From: Plectrocnemia conspersa
Taxonomy: Eukaryota; Arthropoda; Insecta; Trichoptera; Polycentropodidae
DNA: 64,000 bases
NCBI GenBank assembly: GCA_009617715.1
Contig: VTFK01000330.1
Location: 1 to 64,000 of the forward strand
Reading direction: 5' to 3'
Positions within the stretch are counted from its first letter, which is position 1. The number at the start of each line of letters is the position of its first letter. A program made the translations under genes and the position numbers. Shown piece by piece: positions 24,951 to 36,110 of this stretch. The notes under the pieces were generated by a model that was not told where the DNA came from, ran no database searches, and saw only the letters and a program-made list of their open reading frames with translations.

Positions 24951-25953
24951 CCAAATCCAAAAATATACAACGAAAAAACTGTATATTTTGATGATTTTTT
25001 TTATCAAGGTAAATATTAAGAGGTTTTGTGAATTTAAACGAGATATTAAAGACAATCCATATTCAGAGCGGTCGACCCTTTGTGTTGTAATAGGTAATGA
25101 AACGAAGAAAAATATTTTATATCAATACTAAAAATATATATTTTTATTGTAGCATATACAATATAAGCACTTCGGAAAAAATGATACTAAATCGGATAAC
25201 AGTTCACTTCTAAATATATTTATTTAACTACCTTAAACTCTTAAATGTAGTTTAGCATCTGATTTAAATAGTTTCAAAAATTGACTAAAATTAGTGAATA
25301 CTTTCATTTATTTATCATTTATATGTTCAGATGTATTATAAACTTCATCTCAGTTAGTAATAATTCTCTAATATATTACAGTTATATATCATGACCTCAT
25401 CTAGAGTTTGAAGATATCTCATAGCATTCGAGACTGAACTGTGGGGTCAGCTTTCCGAGTTTATGGGTCAAGATCTACAAGGGCTTCAAATTTCATAACA
25501 GATAGACAAGCATTCGGATAAACAGAACATTATATAATATCTTTATATAAACGTACATAATAGTCCTACTTTTGATATTAAGGACACCCATTATAAATTT
25601 AGTATCGTCTGGTTTTATCGTCCATAACTGTTTTACGATGCGGTCTTTTCCCTTTTTTCAAGTCTGACATGTCATACTTTGAGGAAATTTAACGTTTAGA
25701 TAGGCATTCTTACAAAGGGTATTTGTTTACAAATATATTTATGGGTGATCGATGCGATCGAAATAAATACTTAAATAAGGTCACTAGTAGATGTAATATA
25801 TAATAGAAAAGGTTTACCGAATCGACTCTTAGGGATAAAGAACAATAAAAACATCGAATGTAATTTATTTTAGAAATAAAAAAGAGGTATAAATAAATGG
25901 CGAGTTTATTGTGCAAATAAATACACTGTACATACAAATGTATATGTATATAA
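24951..25953. other. Mostly A+T-rich noncoding DNA
   Basis: A weakly complex stretch at about 25430-25700 has no readable motif. Confidence 0.4.
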
Positions 25954-25987
25954 ATATTTCGGCAAAATTGCTTTGGCATCATCAGGA
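25954..25987 (-). repeat. Hammerhead-like direct repeat, copy 1
   Basis: A 34-bp block that is 33/34 identical to 26299-26332. On the reverse strand it reads CTGATGA, T, GCCAAA, a short loop, a complementary arm, then GAAA. This is the order of conserved hammerhead ribozyme core elements. In this copy one stem II pair is lost (the arm ends TGCC rather than GGC). See the companion copy for the structural caveats. Confidence 0.45.
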
Positions 25988-26298
25988 AAAAAAATTATAC
26001 ATTTTTTTAACATTGCATCGATAGAGTTTTGACTCGCACTATCACTAATATTGTTGGTTTTATATCAAAAACTCTTTAGTTTAGTTTGTTATCTAGTGCC
26101 CTACCTGCCTCGCGGATAAGAGCGTACTGAAAAAATATTGGATCTTTGTGTAGAATTGTCACAATTATTTTATTCGATCGATTAATTAGATACCACACGT
26201 AACTGTTCATATTGAAAATCGTTATTTTATTTTTACGCAATAAATATATTGAACATTATTTTATTCACGTGATTTATTTCGTCCTTTGGAATCTTAAT

Positions 26299-26332
26299 AT
26301 ATTTCGCCAAAATTGCTTTGGCATCATCAGGA
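26299..26332 (-). repeat. Hammerhead-like direct repeat, copy 2
   Basis: The reverse strand has CTGATGA (+ strand 26324-26330), one extra T, a perfect 6-bp stem GCCAAA/TTTGGC (26317-26322 with 26306-26311) with a 5-nt loop, and GAAA (26302-26305). Hammerhead motifs in tandem occur in Penelope-like retroelements, which makes that family the natural guess. Against it, the extra T breaks the usual junction of core and stem II, I cannot draw convincing stems I and III, and no Penelope RT or GIY-YIG domain is nearby. Confidence 0.4.
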
Positions 26333-26995
26333 GAACTTTTTAGACAATTTTTAAAAAAAAAAGTATAAAAAAATAATATTTAGTATCTTAGAAACCCAAC
26401 TTATAAATATAAAAAATACATACTATTATATTTATATCCAAAAAACATAACACTGTTTTTTTTTTAAATATAATATATAAGAATTATAGTTTGTCTTAAA
26501 TATTAGAGAAAAAATATAAATTAAAATATTTTTTTCAGTAAAGCAAGAAATTTTATATTTATTAATTACTATAACTTTTCTATATGTTATAATACAATAT
26601 ATAATATTTATTTAATATTTATTGATTAATTTTATTGTAGAGTTATTACAAAATTTAATAAGAACTTTCGAAAATCGTTAAAATGCATTTTTATATTACA
26701 TTAAGATTATTCAAAGGCATTTTCTTTTTTATTTAATGCAAGAGTGTTTTAATAATTTAAGTTTAATTAATTATAGTTCTTTATAATATTAAACAATTTT
26801 AACGAGCAATTTAAAATTAATTAAATAACTATCTCACTCACAAAATAATATTAATACTATTTTATGAAAACTTTCTTATCAATACGATTAACTTTAAAAT
26901 CAAATGAGTGCATTTTCATTAAAACAAAATAATTTACCATCCAATAGAAACTTAACAACTATCCATTTAACTATCCTCTAAAATTTCACTTACTA
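26333..26995. other. A+T-rich desert
   Basis: Very low complexity. Nothing recognised. Confidence 0.5.
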
Positions 26996-27700
26996 CTTGA
27001 ATATCAAGTTTTCAACTTCAGTCGAACTTTACCAGCCGTATAATCTCTGCGACTGTACTATTACTACTTACATATAAACCGTAATACATTATTTTATCTA
27101 TCGACTTTTTCCAATAAAAAGAAACGTCTGCGAAAAAGTAACTTTTTGTGTTTATATTATAAGCACAGTTAATTCGAGGATTAATTATTATAAAACACTC
27201 GCTTTATAATAGACCACTATTTATAATATATGCGGATATAGATTGTATTTTGTCGCACTTGTCATGTTTCCTTTTATTTTAAATAAAAATCGACTGAGAC
27301 AGAACAATCATGAAGGGCCGCCATTGTCTGGTGTACAAAATATCGATTATTGAAAAAAGCTACGATAAAGACGTCTGGCAAACAATGGCAACGATAAGCC
27401 GTTGAAAGTGTTTCGCACGACGACAAAGGGAGGCCTCAGATTACTTTTTGGCCCAATAATCTCTTTGTGTCGTCTAGTTAGGCCCGAGTACCACGTGTGC
27501 AAGGCGAGATGTGCTGGAAAATTGTAACTTTTGCACACAACCAGCATGTGTAAATTTTCACCCACCACCCCAGAAATTTTCTAGCTTTCTTGGGTGAAGA
27601 AGCAAGAAATATCTTTACTTTGTTGGAAGGACGCAATGTGGTGTATTTGGCAACAATCTGTTATCAATTGGTTGGTTGAGCAGTGGACCGTTGTTATTTG
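26996..27700. other. Higher-complexity island
   Basis: About 27300-27600 is the most complex part, with a 73-codon reverse frame (27347-27568) lacking known motifs. Candidate conserved noncoding DNA. Confidence 0.3.
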
Positions 27701-28042
27701 AACTCAAGACTGGAATGATTTTTCTATACATTATATCTAATTGTCTTTTAAAACATAGATACTAAACCAATGATGGACTCAAATATTTCTTGAATGGGAC
27801 TATATAAACAAATTTTCAAAATTATTATGTATTAGTGAAGATACAATGTTCTGATGAAGTACTAAAAAAGTATGAGAAAAGACAATTAAATTTCAATAAA
27901 TAGGAATGTTGTTATATATAGACTTTTTCTGAACGTTTGTGTTTGACGGATTATTTTTGTTAAGACAAAGTTGTATTTAAATATTAGATATTTTGTGCAA
28001 CAATTTAAAAGTGTTTTACGTGATGTGTACGTAGGTTGCAGG

Positions 28043-28216
28043 TGTCTTTAAAGTGATTGTTTCAGGATTCTAAATTTCAAACTAAACCTATAGAAGCGAA
28101 GAGAGAAGCGGTGGCTTCTGCGATTTTCGCTAATCTAAAATTGGGTCAGCCTCTTTTTTTATTGTATAAGTTAATGGGTTCTTAACAATCGAATATGGTG
28201 AACTCCAAAGTGGTGT
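28043..28216 (-). repeat. Dispersed repeat, copy 3 (reverse orientation)
   Basis: The reverse complement carries CCGCTTCTCTCTTCGC (+ strand 28096-28111), CACTTTGGAGTT near its start and AGTTTGAAATTTAGAATC then CTTTAAAGACA at its end. The last two blocks are also in the copy at 46010-46210. GAAGC-CACC-GCTTC forms a small hairpin beside the core. Confidence 0.72.
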
Positions 28217-28655
28217 AGTAGCACTAATACACAAAAATTAAAGATTTTCTTTTACGCTACTAGTTCTACTTCCTCTATAGTATATTTTGATGTTTTTTAT
28301 TTTATCAGTAGGTCGATCTATAACGAAAGATTCACAAGTTTTTTTGAAAAAAAATGTTGTTGCTTCTAAGGCAGGTCAGAAACGGTCGTTTTTAAGATAA
28401 GCCCGACGTAATCGTAATTTCTTCTCAAGGCGAAGGATATTCAATCCTTTCTGATTTAAAGCGTGTATCTTATTTAGCTAGTAAAACTCTTTTTAAATAG
28501 AAGAGTTTTAAAAATAAGAGTGGTTCTATTAATGAACCTAACGGAAAAAATACATAAATGTATTTTTCCTTTTTAAAAAGTCAATATAAGTACGATAATT
28601 TTTTAATATTTCTTTCGACCTTATTTTGTAGATTTTTTTTTTTAGTTTTATTATT
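28217..28655. other. Noncoding DNA between a repeat and an RT fragment
   Basis: No motif can be read confidently. Part of it may be decayed sequence of the retrotransposon that follows. Confidence 0.35.
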
Positions 28656-28890
28656 TACCAATCATTTTTTAACGTTTTGAAACAATATCGAAAAATATGC
28701 AAAAATTCTTTAAAACTTCAATAAATATTTGGAGAGGTGAAAAACTTAAATCAACCATTATTACATAGAGTCTAATATGTTAACAAAACGTATACAAAAT
28801 TGTACACCGCCTCTCTAAAATTAACAGGGTAGTAAAGTCTAGAAATTCTAGCGTTAAAAAACTAGGATTAAATTTTTTTTAAAACAATTT
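28656..28890 (+). mobile_element. Decayed Jockey-type retrotransposon, RT thumb fragment
   Basis: Across frameshifts the + strand reads TISKNMQKFFKTSINIW, then KRIQNCTPPL, then INRVVKSRNSSVKKLGLNF. In Jockey-type ORF2 proteins the segment after the YADD palm runs LQ-LN-W-IKIN-KS, then YTPPL, ING and SVKYLGV, so order and spacing fit. It may belong to family A, whose copy 1 stops just where this segment would begin, but no overlap exists to prove that. Confidence 0.75.
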
Positions 28891-29264
28891 CTAATTTTAT
28901 TTTGCATTCTTTTTTCTTTTTCTTTTATAGCAAACAACAAAATTGTAATTTTAAAAAGAGTTATAAGTTTGTAACATATATATTATATAATTAAAACAAA
29001 CGTTTTATAAAAATAAAATAATGTCTCAAAGTTAAACAAAATACAGCTTAATTTAATTGATTTATTTTGTTTGCATTTTGATTAAATGCTAGTTCTGCCA
29101 TTGCATATTTATCCAGTTATATAATACCAATTAGTGGTTAGATGTGTAAAAATATAATCAAAGATAATCAGAGACAAAAAATTAGCTAAGCAATTTTGCC
29201 TGGTCCTTCAAAAAAATAGTATCATATCGACATAAATCATACCCTTTATTATTATTTCCTTTTG
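28891..29264. other. A+T-rich noncoding DNA
   Basis: Nothing recognised. Confidence 0.4.
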
Positions 29265-29520
29265 TTAAGTTTCAAAGTTTTTACATAGCACCCTGTTGCT
29301 TTTGAGCGAAGCTCCTAGTCTTAATCTAGATAATGCAATGAATCTTGATGCAACTTCACCACCCTCAAACACTTTTGAAACCGCCATTTTATCTTCTTTG
29401 ACAAGCGCGATTGTCTCTAAAGTGGTTTGCTGCACAACTAAACCCGTGTTTTGCATCAATCTTCAAAGAACTTTCTTCATAGCTTCTCGTGTTTTACAGT
29501 TGAGTGTCCTATGTATTTGA
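29265..29520 (-). other. Unassigned complex segment with a 64-codon reverse frame
   Basis: The reverse frame 29459-29265 has balanced residue use (for example KEDKMAVSKVFEGGEVASRF), unlike other short frames here, and an Arg/Ser/Leu-rich end. The + strand frame 29296-29520 overlaps it. I recognise no family. Possibilities are a processed-pseudogene remnant, a fragment of an unread mobile element, or a conserved noncoding element. No splice site pair frames it. Confidence 0.3.
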
Positions 29521-30600
29521 ACATGGTATCTGTGAGACTCAAACCTTTTACAAATGCATATAAAAAATTGCATTTAAATTTTATATCCATTTAATTTAAA
29601 AATGTCATCATAAATTTACTTTATCAGTGCCACATGTGCAACCATGCGTTAAGCTTAAAATTTGCAAGTACACCAATGCATTTTTTGAAAATATTTTTCA
29701 ACCAGCTCAAAAGAAATATTTTTAATAAACATACTAAAACTAATCTGAATTAAAAAATAGGTATTTCTAAATAAATTGTGTGTTTTATTAAAAAATAATA
29801 TATTATATATGGCATAAAAAGGTTGACTGTTTATATAATTATAAAATACTACATTTATGTCATTATGTATAAAGTAAATCTCTTAATCTAGACGAAAAAT
29901 TTAGGATAATCCTCCCATTATTTATCTTTTCTTGTCGTTAAACAAAATTTATATTTTTATGTTTTTATTAAAATTTATGTAAAAATCAGTTCGTATATTA
30001 AAATATTTAATTTCATACTATCGGTCAGTTCTATTTCTATACCTTATGTTTTGCTTTATATTATTATTATTGTTTCACGAATTAAGTACAAGATCGCCGA
30101 TAATCATATTTCAAAATTATTTACATACACATAGTATACAATAATAAGGTGGTCAATGGAAATTGTGTCAAAGCAAAGGCAACATTGCTTACATAGTGCA
30201 CGTCCAACTTATCAAGATCGGCATGTGGTTAGAACTGACGTTATTAAATAAACGATAATCGATAGTTATAAAGCAAATATATATTATATTAAACATAGAC
30301 ACACAATATTTGTTGAAACTGAATAACAAATTAGCACAAGTGGTATTCATTGCAATATGATTTGTAATATTTTCATGAAATATCATGTCATTAAAGTCCG
30401 GCCATTTTTTTGAATATATTTTAATAAAAATATTTTATATAAAAAAAAATGTTATTGCGTTTTTATGTAAATTGTCAGTGAGCTGTTAGGTGGTTAGGTA
30501 TTGTAGACACATTTATAAAATAAATATATACATATAGAATTATTAGTATTTGATATTTAATACCACCAATGTATCGCGATATATTACCCTTTAAACATAT
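29521..30600. other. A+T-rich noncoding DNA
   Basis: Nothing recognised apart from short homopolymers. Confidence 0.45.
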
Positions 30601-31150
30601 TCCATTGACAAAACTAACCGAAAGGTTTTGACCGACGGGACGTGAACTACATAACCCTACAACTCGAACATTCGTCCGATTTTCAACTGCGAGTGAATCT
30701 CAGCCCCGGCGTAAATAAATCCATCGAAGGGAAAAATAAATCTCGACCTCAGCCGCGGGCCAGATCGACCCATAGAGGAAACTTTTACTTTCTCCACTTT
30801 CGCCAGACCGCCAGAAAGAGTAATATATTCTGGGTCCCGGGGCCCATTCGAAGAATGCCACTTCGAGTGGGGACCCAGACACGTCAAATAGGACCTCGAA
30901 ATATTCGGGAGAGCGAAGAGGGTGTATTTAATACCCTCGAAAGCGGCGGTGGATTACCATTTCCACACATATGTCAACGCGGCCTTTGTGCACGCAATAC
31001 TCTTAAAGCCGACGGCTGACGTTAAAGCTAGTAATTTAAAATTGGAATACGCTAAAAGGTACTATATGTAGCAAGCTTTGAAAGTTCAAATGGTGGGGAT
31101 TGCGAGGCTTCTTGTGCGGCGATGGATACTCACTTGACGGTCGAATGATT
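30601..31150. other. G+C-rich island with 125-codon frame and hairpin
   Basis: The most G+C-rich block in the first half of the window. A 125-codon + strand frame (30642-31019) and a 76-codon reverse frame (30657-30887) overlap; neither has a known domain. TCTGGGTCCC (30829-30838) and GGGACCCAGA (30870-30879) form a perfect inverted repeat, with CATTC-GAA-GAATG nested inside it. Acquired DNA, an exon or promoter, and a regulatory element are all possible; sequence alone does not decide. Confidence 0.4.
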
Positions 31151-31390
31151 GACTTGTAGTTTATTTATTTATCCATGGTTATGGCAATATCAAGGGCTAC
31201 ATATTTTTTTAAGTAGAAATCAATAGACGAAATAAGTACAAAACGTGAAAAATCTGTTCTCAAAACTTCATCATTTCCTGAACTTAATAAATGTACGAAA
31301 GTCACACATATTTATAATTAAATTGATAAATATAGACTCAGTGTTAGCTCCAGCATAATTATTCTAAAAAAAATTAAAAAATAATCTTAA
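31151..31390. other. A+T-rich noncoding DNA
   Basis: Nothing recognised. Confidence 0.4.
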
Positions 31391-31735
31391 ATTACTTTGG
31401 GAAAGTTTTGTTGGACCAACCGAGTAGATTTGTTTCGCTCGTTTTACTGTCATTAACCTTCTGTCTTTAACTTAAATAGTGGCAAATCTCTCGATGTGGA
31501 AATATAAGTAGACGTCGTATGTATTGATTTTAATAAGGCCTTTGACAAGATCTGTCATTATTAATAAAAAATAGGTCGTGGCTTGGTTGCTTAGATCACT
31601 TAACTTGATTATTACTATGAATTATTTAAGTGATCGTAGACAGTTTGTAACCTATAGCAGCTGATTGTCAAACGAATACTTCACCCTTTTGGGTGTTCTT
31701 CGAGGGTCTTCAGCTTTTTATGTTATTTAATAATA
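31391..31735 (+). mobile_element. Decayed CR1/Jockey-type retrotransposon (family B), copy 2
   Basis: The + strand has a degraded QHGFR/RSTVTNL region near 31410-31470, then VDVVCIDFNKAFDKICH (31508-31558), two stops, a loop equivalent to SDRRQFVTY (SDRRQFVTYSS at about 31632-31665), and GVLRGS in place of GVPQGS near 31690-31707. It is collinear with the reverse-strand copy at 7896-8335, and the DNA before the palm is clearly similar between them. No YADD remains. Confidence 0.85.
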
Positions 31736-32035
31736 ATAATAACCTCTTTATGAAAGTGGGCTTGATATAACCAAGTGCCTTTTAGTGTAAAAAAATATCA
31801 CGCAATTGCATTTTCAACGATAAATATTACTAAGTAAATTAGATAGCAATAGTAATAGTTCATTGTATCGATATCGCTTACATTGCTTAAAAAAAATTGT
31901 TATAAAAAAGTTTAAGAAAATAGCAAAAATTCTATGATTTTTTTACTTAGTTTGAAGTCAATAAGGATAAATATTTCATTTATACCCATTATACCTGAAT
32001 TTATAACTACGGATAGTTTGTTTCTAGTTTTTAAG
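31736..32035. other. A+T-rich noncoding DNA
   Basis: Nothing recognised. Confidence 0.4.
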
Positions 32036-32044
32036 CAATGGCAA

Positions 32045-32102
32045 TTTGACAGATCAAATTGTTTGATCTGTCAAAACCCTTCCAACTGTTTGACAGATCA
32101 AC
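32045..32102. promoter_or_regulatory. Three TTTGACAGATCAA-type sites, two in a palindrome
   Basis: TTTGACAGATCAAA (32045-32058), its exact reverse complement (32062-32075) after a 3-nt spacer, and GTTTGACAGATCAA (about 32088-32101). TGACAG is the core recognised by TALE homeodomain proteins such as Homothorax/Meis and TGIF, so a clustered binding site is a reasonable inference. A simple local duplication with inversion would look the same. The surrounding 32040-32350 is a more complex island. Confidence 0.4.
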
Positions 32103-32350
32103 CTCTAACAACGTCTGTTCGCGTCGCCTCAAGGATTATCGATACAAATTGGTCGTTGTTTTGGATTTGTCCCGTCATGTCAATGCGCTACCCTCTGTCA
32201 ATTTGGGATTTACCCTTTTGGACCGGCAACGCAAAAAAAACAGATTTCACTAATGCAAAATAAATATTTAAATATAATAATTTTGTCGCGTGTAAAGGTA
32301 ATGAAAGTTGTTGTACGACCCTCGTCAAGTGTCGCAAATCAAATGCGCAA
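32103..32350. other. Higher-complexity noncoding island
   Basis: Continuation of the island beginning at the TGACAG cluster. A 109-codon frame (31934-32263) and overlapping frames on both strands cross it without known motifs. Confidence 0.28.
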
Positions 32351-33814
32351 AAGAAAACATTATATGTATACGATGACATATATACGTAATTATAATTGTG
32401 TGTATATGGCCAAGATGATATATTATACGTTTCTTATGACGTAATAAAATATAATAATAATGTTTTAGATATATAAATCAGAAGCTTTGTGAAAGTAATA
32501 AAAATAATAATAAATATCCATTAAATAATAATGTAAATTTTTGTTGTTTACCTGAATAAACTTAAGTTACACTTTTAAATAATTTAGTAAAATATCTTTA
32601 ACACGATATAGTTTAAATAATTACATCGACAATGATTTACAAGAAACTAAAAAAAAAACACTATATACCATTGCGAATAAATTGCCCCAACCTAAATACT
32701 TTCACATTAAAATGGTTCAATTATTAATAAATTAAAGTTTTATTTATTTCATTAATTTTATATTATGTTACGCATTTTGGCGTAAAATAAATTATTTTCA
32801 AATTTTCTATACAACGTTTATACTTTTCCTGAAAATTAACCTAAAATTTTAAAATATGTTGAGCAACACTTACGTTAAAAAAATATCACAAAACCGCCAC
32901 TGGATTGAGATCTGGTAACACAAAAATTCAATCATATATTAATGAAAAAAATTAGCTTATATATTATAAAATGAAATACTGGTAGTAGCAAAAGTATTCT
33001 TTAATTTTTTTTTAAATCCGTACATATTATTTGTAGAAAATGATATCTCTATGGTTTAGAACTACGAAAACGATGATGCCCATATTACTTGAAAGCAATA
33101 CAATGATGCTTGTTGTAGGGGATTACCCTAAGTAGTTTTATGGGTGTAGGATATCAAAGTAGAATAATATTATCCCTTTTAGTCTAAGAGAGACGAAATA
33201 TCAGCCCAGCCTACCTATGCAAATAATTCAATATGTATTTTTGTATATGCGTGACGTGTAAACATAAAATGATAAAGTTTAATGGTATCTAGCAGCTCTC
33301 AGTAATTTTGTTATGTAACATAGAAATGACCGCTTTTGTTAATAATAGGGATGGCTGGCGAAGTTAAAACAAAAGAAGGTACTACATACGCGAAATTCTT
33401 TCTACTATTTGTACACTTTTATCTCTATTTAGACATATTTTTACACAAATAGTCTATGCTTCACTAAACATTTGTGGTAAATATTAGCAATAAGTAAGTC
33501 TTAATAATTATATGTAAATATAAAACCGTATTTGCAAAAATTGCGCGAAACGCATGTTTTTTTCTAAGAACCTTTTTCATTAAAAAATAATGCAATGTTT
33601 TTTTTTTAAATAAAGATAGCTTGTATAAGACTTCTTTTATAAGAACTTTTTTTAAATCAAACTTGATTTATATTTTCTATTAGACTTGATTTTCTGTGTT
33701 GTGCAGTATTCACGATTTTTTTATTATTTTATATTTTCATTCTGAAATTAATAATATTAAGGTTTTTCGGTATAAAGTAGGAATTTAAAAATACAAATAG
33801 CTTTGTTAAAATCA
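32351..33814. other. A+T-rich desert
   Basis: Nothing recognised. About 33040-33230 is slightly more complex. Confidence 0.45.
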
Positions 33815-34110
33815 TTAATGATCAGAAGAAACCATATTAGGTTAAGATTAGAACCTTGAGGATGTAGATATATATTTAAATAACTTGTGTTGTACATATT
33901 GAACATATTGATTAATTGAAAAATATGATTTTATGGGAAAACTTAAATTTATAATTTATAAAAAATAAATTATGACGAACTTTATCAAAAGCCTTATAAA
34001 AATTAGTGTAAATGACATATACTCTATTTCCTTTATCGAGATTTTTCGTCAAAAAAATTCCATTTATATTAATAAATGGTATAATTTTTTTGTAATTCAC
34101 ATTATTCTCC
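33815..34110 (-). mobile_element. Decayed CR1/Jockey-type retrotransposon (family B), copy 3
   Basis: The reverse strand reads VYVIYTNFYKAFDKVRHN (palm motif A), then after A+T-rich decay HPQGSNLN, equivalent to VPQGSNLG (+ strand about 33845-33868). It corresponds to the VVYTDFKKAFDKVCH and GVPQGSNLG pair of the copy at 7896-8335. Flanking RT motifs are not readable. This is the most eroded of the three copies. Confidence 0.75.
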
Positions 34111-34325
34111 TATATTTTAAATCTGTTCATCCTGTATTTTTATTCCCACCGTATGCTATTTTCATTCTGACCATTTGATATTTATTTTGACCCTGAATAA
34201 TTTAATTATTACTAGGTTGTTATAATAATTCTGACCGAAATTTGCTTTTTATTTAGACCCAAAGTTGATTTAAATTCTAACTATTGAATTTGTTGCCTTA
34301 TGAAGTATAATTATAAATACTTTTT
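34111..34325. other. A+T-rich noncoding DNA
   Basis: Nothing recognised. Confidence 0.35.
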
Positions 34326-34397
34326 ATGTTGCTTATAAAATGAACAATTACCAAAAACGTCATGATCAAGGATGTTGCTTATAAAATGAACAATTAC
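34326..34397. repeat. Short tandem duplication (26 bp repeated at a 46-bp period)
   Basis: The block beginning ATGTTGCTTATAAAATGAAC at 34326-34351 recurs identically at 34372-34397. Perfect identity suggests a recent local duplication. A similar small imperfect duplication containing TAAAATCGTA lies at about 34763-34817. Confidence 0.7.
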
Positions 34398-34880
34398 TCT
34401 TATTTTCTTTTTTTTTATGGGAGTCACATTCCAAATTTTTATATTGTTATTTTTTTGCGATAATGTTCTAAATATTTTTGAAGTGTTCTGAAAAATAAAA
34501 ATTCAGGTCTGAGGAGGTTAATTTGGGTTGGTACCTGACTGGCAGAAATAGACGGTTCAAGGCTTTAGTCAAATTGTTGACAAACATTTTATGTTGTTTC
34601 TTCTTTGTTTACGTCTGAACATCTTCTATTGTATCAGCTTTCTTTTTATTAGGAATACATTAATAGATTTTTGACAAATTAAGAAAATTCGAAAGGAGTA
34701 AAACCCCTAATCAATTTTTACAATAAACTTTAAAAACATATTTAGAATATTAAATTATGCATACTTAAATAAAATCGTAGGGTACTTTTAATAAAATACT
34801 TAATAAAATCGTATGGTAACTTGCTAAATAATTACAAAAAAGTGACTTGTTTTTCTGACGCACTTACTTATTACATTATC
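34398..34880. other. A+T-rich noncoding DNA
   Basis: Nothing recognised apart from the small duplication near 34763-34817. A short complex stretch lies at 34500-34620. Confidence 0.4.
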
Positions 34881-35260
34881 GTAATTGCAATGATTTTCTT
34901 CAAATAGCGCAACTGGGTTTCAAATTCAGTTTTGCTTTTAGATAAAAAGCATTAGCATGCCAAATGACATGCCTAATTGGACTCGAAACAGGTAATAAGT
35001 GCAATTTCCATCAATGGTACCGCGTATCAATTCTCGGGTGTCGAGCCTTAATTAACGTGTTGTCACACTGGCACACAAACCGGGACACCATTGTCACCAG
35101 ACTGGCGTATTTCATGCGCCACTGGCAACACAGAATAACGTGCCCGGCAACACTGGAGGCGAGAAGCAGTGTAGCGACCTCATAATTTATTAAAGTCTGA
35201 TTGAAGATGTAATTAGTGCCTAACTAAAGCTCGCGCGATACATATGCATACTACACAACG
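34881..35260. other. Higher-complexity island with repeated CACTGG/CTGGC motifs
   Basis: Between about 35060 and 35160, CACTGG and related ACTGGC/CTGGC words recur several times around CpGs and GGCAACAC. A 73-codon frame (34964-35185) has no known domain. Clustered short words suit a regulatory element, but no factor is assigned. Confidence 0.3.
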
Positions 35261-35479
35261 CGTGTGTACGTTTACTATAATTATAGTTGTAGAATATATA
35301 ACAATAAATGAGAAAACTTAAGCTTTTCTCTTTTGTGTTAAATTATATGTATATTTTATTATTATTATTTTGTTTGAGTATAAATATATTATACATTGGG
35401 CTATTTTATTAAATATATATTTATAACAGCCCAACATTTTAGACTGTTGATTATAGAATTGACATTTTACTTCACAAAT

Positions 35480-36110
35480 TAGATACGGTTCACCAGCACA
35501 AGTTGGTGACTGATACCTAAAATATCAGAGCTTGATCCCCTTCGATTTCAATTATCCTGCCGGGTACCTGCCGTGGCGCATGGCGCATTAGTGAGCAGTA
35601 TGATTAAATTCAATTATTTGTATTTAATTTCCGACTTTACATTTAAAACAGTCATTCAAAATGACGTCATCAACATTTTACCGCCTTCGACGGTGTATGT
35701 ATTATTTAATAGTAAATATATGGCGCTCAAAAACACGCGACGATACATCATCGCCAAATTCGTTTACGAAAGAGAAATATTAGATCAAAAAATATTTTCA
35801 AAAAACCCTCTAATTCGAGTGTTCCTTCCTTGTCAGGTCATTATTCTTTCGCAACTTGCTCTGTACACTCTCCCTCTCTCATCCGACGTATTCATTATCG
35901 CCGCGTTTCGGGGACCCCTGAGTCCCCCGTTCATTTTTTATTGCTTTCCGTTTCTCTTTTTTGATTTCCGATAACGCTTTTCGGCGAAACTCGGCAATTG
36001 ACTCGGATAAGGTTCGATTTCGCGGCCATATTGAATACGTTATATACAGCCATGCATCGCAATAAATTCCTATATAAATCACGGCCGACGTGATCGAATA
36101 CAAAATATGT
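35480..36110. other. Higher-complexity island containing the longest open frame and a GC hairpin
   Basis: The 133-codon frame at 35573-35974 is the longest ATG frame in the window. It is hydrophobic, lacks a recognisable domain, and overlaps a 74-codon reverse frame. GGGGAC (35910-35915) and GTCCCC (35922-35927) enclose CCCTGA. The length of the frame follows from locally higher C+G; I do not call a gene. Confidence 0.3.

Noticed and set aside
35573..35974. The 133-codon open frame as a protein-coding gene
   Set aside because: Overlapped by a reverse frame, no domain, no splice context. Its length is explained by a locally higher C+G content that thins out stop codons.
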